From contig CAVOKZ010000039.1 in assembly GCA_963696625.1 (NCBI GenBank), positions 1 through 38,168 of the forward strand: DNA of 38,168 nt. The letters run 5' to 3'. Position numbers and translations under genes: made by a program. Positions 36,637 through 38,168 of this stretch are shown piece after piece (the stretch's first letter is position 1; each line of letters begins with the position of its first letter). Under the pieces are notes generated by a model that worked only from the letters and a program-made list of their open reading frames with translations, did not search any database and was not told where the DNA came from. This DNA is from JAWVFN01 sp963696625. GTDB lineage: Bacteria; Actinomycetota; Thermoleophilia; Solirubrobacterales; 70-9.

Positions 36637-37464
36637 ATGCTTGGCTATCGGCGCATGGTGTGCCTCGCCCTCGTGGCCCTCGGGGTGTGGCTCGCGTTGC
36701 CCAACACAGCGAGTGCACTGCCGAGCTGTAGTCAGGCGCGGCCGGCCGCGGTTGAAGGGTTCTCCGTCCCCCCGCAGCTTGCCTGGGGGCGTTACACGGA
36801 CCCGTATCACTACTTCCCCAGCTACCAGGCGGACCCAATGAGTGGGAGGCCCCGGATTACCTCTACCGCCCGGATGCATGTGAGCTTCGAGGCGGCGAAT
36901 CCGACCGATCCCATCACGTTCCCGCTGGAGCAGGACACCAAATACGACAACATCGTCGCGTCCATCAGCCTGCCGTACGTCAAATTCAGAAAGGGCGACG
37001 GCCCGGGCCGGGTCACGTGGACCTGGGAGGAGACAGACTTCATCAGCGGGGACGCATCATGCGAACGAACCGTGAGTACCACCATCGCGCCGGTCCGCGG
37101 CCACGTCCCAAAGCGGGTCAAGACCCACATCTACAGAAACTACCGCGGCGACTACATCGAGTTCGCCTTCCCTCATACCTGCGACAACCAGCCGACCGCC
37201 GCAACCGGCGAGATGGTTTTCGTCGTGAAACAAATCGGTGGCCCTAAGAAGCGCCTCAAACTGCACGACCAGTGCGGAAAAATCTTTTCGCCCTCCTACA
37301 CGAAGGCGCGCGGCTGGTATCTCGAAGAGTTCGCCTCTTGCCAGTGCATTGATCTGAAGGTGAAGACAGGAGCACCCGGCAAGTTCGACTTCCGGTGGAC
37401 TTACAGGTTCGGTGGAAAAAAGCGAGACTCAGGCAGCGTCGGTTTCTCCGCCGCTCTTGGTTAG
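36637..37464 (+). CDS. Secreted protein of unknown function
   Basis: 275 residues from ATG 36637 (an ATG six codons later is possible). A signal peptide is clear (MVCLALVALGVWLALP, cut near TASA). The mature part has six well-spaced Cys (SCSQARPA, ASCERTVS, HTCDNQP, DQCGKIF, SCQCIDLK), likely disulfides, and a strand-rich composition (VSFEAANPTDPITFPLEQDT, GKFDFRWTYRFGGKKRDS). I recognise no family. It is in the accessory region, transcribed with or after the small gene at 36355. Confidence 0.65.
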   Translation: MLGYRRMVCLALVALGVWLALPNTASALPSCSQARPAAVEGFSVPPQLAWGRYTDPYHYFPSYQADPMSGRPRITSTARMHVSFEAANPTDPITFPLEQDTKYDNIVASISLPYVKFRKGDGPGRVTWTWEETDFISGDASCERTVSTTIAPVRGHVPKRVKTHIYRNYRGDYIEFAFPHTCDNQPTAATGEMVFVVKQIGGPKKRLKLHDQCGKIFSPSYTKARGWYLEEFASCQCIDLKVKTGAPGKFDFRWTYRFGGKKRDSGSVGFSAALG

Positions 37465-37540
37465 AACTGCTCGCGTCCAGATAGCGCGAGCATCCTGCAT
37501 GGCATCGCGCCCCGCCAGCAGCCCCGGCTTCCCCGAGTAG

Positions 37541-37777
37541 CTAGCTGAACGAGCCCGCTTGGTACGCCGTCAGGTCTTCGGGGTCGAGCGAGAGCAGGTC
37601 AGCGATTCGCCGCCGCGCGTCGTCCTCGTCAACCCCCGGTGCCGCCGGGTAGGTCCGGACGACACTCAGCCTGCCGCCGAAGCCGGCGAGCACTTCGCGG
37701 AGCCAACCGGCCTCGGCGAAACTCGCGTTGGCGACCAGTCGCGATGACCTCCCCGTCGAGCTGGCCCGGTACTCCAA
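37541..37777 (-). CDS. Protein fragment, possibly a WYL-domain C-terminus
   Basis: 78 residues from TTG. The stretch VANASFAEAGWLREVLAGFG, GRLSVVRTYP, DDARRRIADLLSLDP resembles the WCX tail of WYL-domain regulators (a strand, then W....L...G....V..P.....). The N-terminal helix-turn-helix and WYL core are absent and upstream sequence in this frame does not restore them, so it would be a remnant. The family match is tentative. Confidence 0.35.
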   Translation of the reverse strand: MEYRASSTGRSSRLVANASFAEAGWLREVLAGFGGRLSVVRTYPAAPGVDEDDARRRIADLLSLDPEDLTAYQAGSFS

Positions 37778-37843
37778 TCCAATATCTGTTCATGGAAACC
37801 AAGGTAGGGCGGCGATCGGACGCTATGCGAACATCTGTTCGCC

Positions 37844-38168
37844 TTGACCTCCAAGGGCTCGATACACGGACAGATCAACCGCGCCCTCGATGCTGGCGAT
37901 GTGCTCGCCGTTCGCAGCCTGGTCGGTGAGCTGCCCGAAGTCTCGCTGGCCCTTGCGACCCGGATCACGTTGCTGATCCTCGAGCAAGAGCCCGAGTCTT
38001 ACGAAGCCGCCGCTCGGCGCCTACTTGCCCGGTTGGCAACGGAGCGAAAGCCGAGCCTCACCGAACTTGCCGTCGCCGCCGAGACTCTCAACCATCTTCA
38101 GTGGAACCCGGACGCGGCGAAGAAGGAACTGTTCGAGTTGGTCGCGGCGTGGGTCGTTAGCCGAGGCC
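37844..38168 (+). CDS. Partial protein running off the window, unknown
   Basis: The frame is open from 37807 to the window end; TTG 37844 is the first normal start. It encodes LTSKGSIHGQINRALDAGDV, LAVRSLVGELPEVSLALATR, ITLLILEQEPESYEAAARRL, LARLATERKPSLTELAVAAE and further helical sequence. It is entirely alpha-helical by appearance, with regular Leu/Ala spacing and no membrane segment. I recognise no family. The C-terminus is missing, so length and role cannot be judged. Confidence 0.5.
   Translation, partial: MTSKGSIHGQINRALDAGDVLAVRSLVGELPEVSLALATRITLLILEQEPESYEAAARRLLARLATERKPSLTELAVAAETLNHLQWNPDAAKKELFELVAAWVVSRG

Noticed and set aside
1..38168. A CRISPR array
   Set aside because: No series of regularly spaced identical repeats with unique spacers was found; the repeats seen are paired or dispersed.

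Overview
This is a high-GC bacterial chromosomal window. The gene set and the shape of the proteins point to the Actinomycetota: an Rpf-like secreted transglycosylase, a class E/D-like sortase, DnaE with an N-terminal PHP domain, many GTG/TTG starts, and an argC-J-B-D cluster. A deep-branching lineage such as Thermoleophilia/Solirubrobacterales seems most likely, but that is inference; no 16S or other decisive marker is present.

Layout. 1-740: REP-like direct repeats and a VapBC-type toxin-antitoxin (TA) pair. 897-2573: a triple-PAS diguanylate cyclase. 2811-3258: a decayed NAD-dependent epimerase. 3283-5761: a small genomic island anchored on a tRNA-Val(GAC) gene. The last 16 bp of the tRNA recur at 5007 and 5746, and between the three copies lie three minus-strand TA-like pairs, one of them decayed. 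No integrase remains. 5753-7593: a membrane diguanylate cyclase and an M23 peptidase.

7709-19739 is a housekeeping block read rightward: thrS, infC-rpmI-rplT, a TrmH-family RNA methyltransferase, pheS-pheT and argC-argJ-argB-argD, mostly with overlapping or abutting ends. 19736-22239 holds a sugar-nucleotide epimerase, a small Ser/Thr-rich membrane protein and a sortase; the last two converge on a mirrored inverted repeat. 22328-24810: argG, a 53-residue membrane peptide coupled to it, and an Rpf-like protein. 24807-26025: sixA and an EAL phosphodiesterase. 26135-33596: dnaE, a Cys-rich unknown protein, nfo and gltX (divergent, with overlapping start codons), and an HDOD-LuxR regulator. 33616-34667: a VanZ-like gene bracketed by two copies of a structured repeat, then an Rrf2 regulator.

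From about 34690 to the right edge the sequence is accessory: small unknown genes, a phage-like HTH/terminase-small-like ORF without a normal start, hairpin-rich spacers, a secreted protein and fragments.

The most unusual material is non-coding. (1) A roughly 168-bp element with terminal inverted repeats and a central hairpin whose sequence changes while its pairing is kept occurs at 15256 and 34053, with a core-only copy at 33616. (2) A TA-cassette accretion island sits at a tRNA-Val whose anticodon loop carries C33 instead of U33. (3) A palindromic repeat family has one copy inserted in frame in gltX. (4) Two convergent genes end in mirrored inverted-repeat arms.
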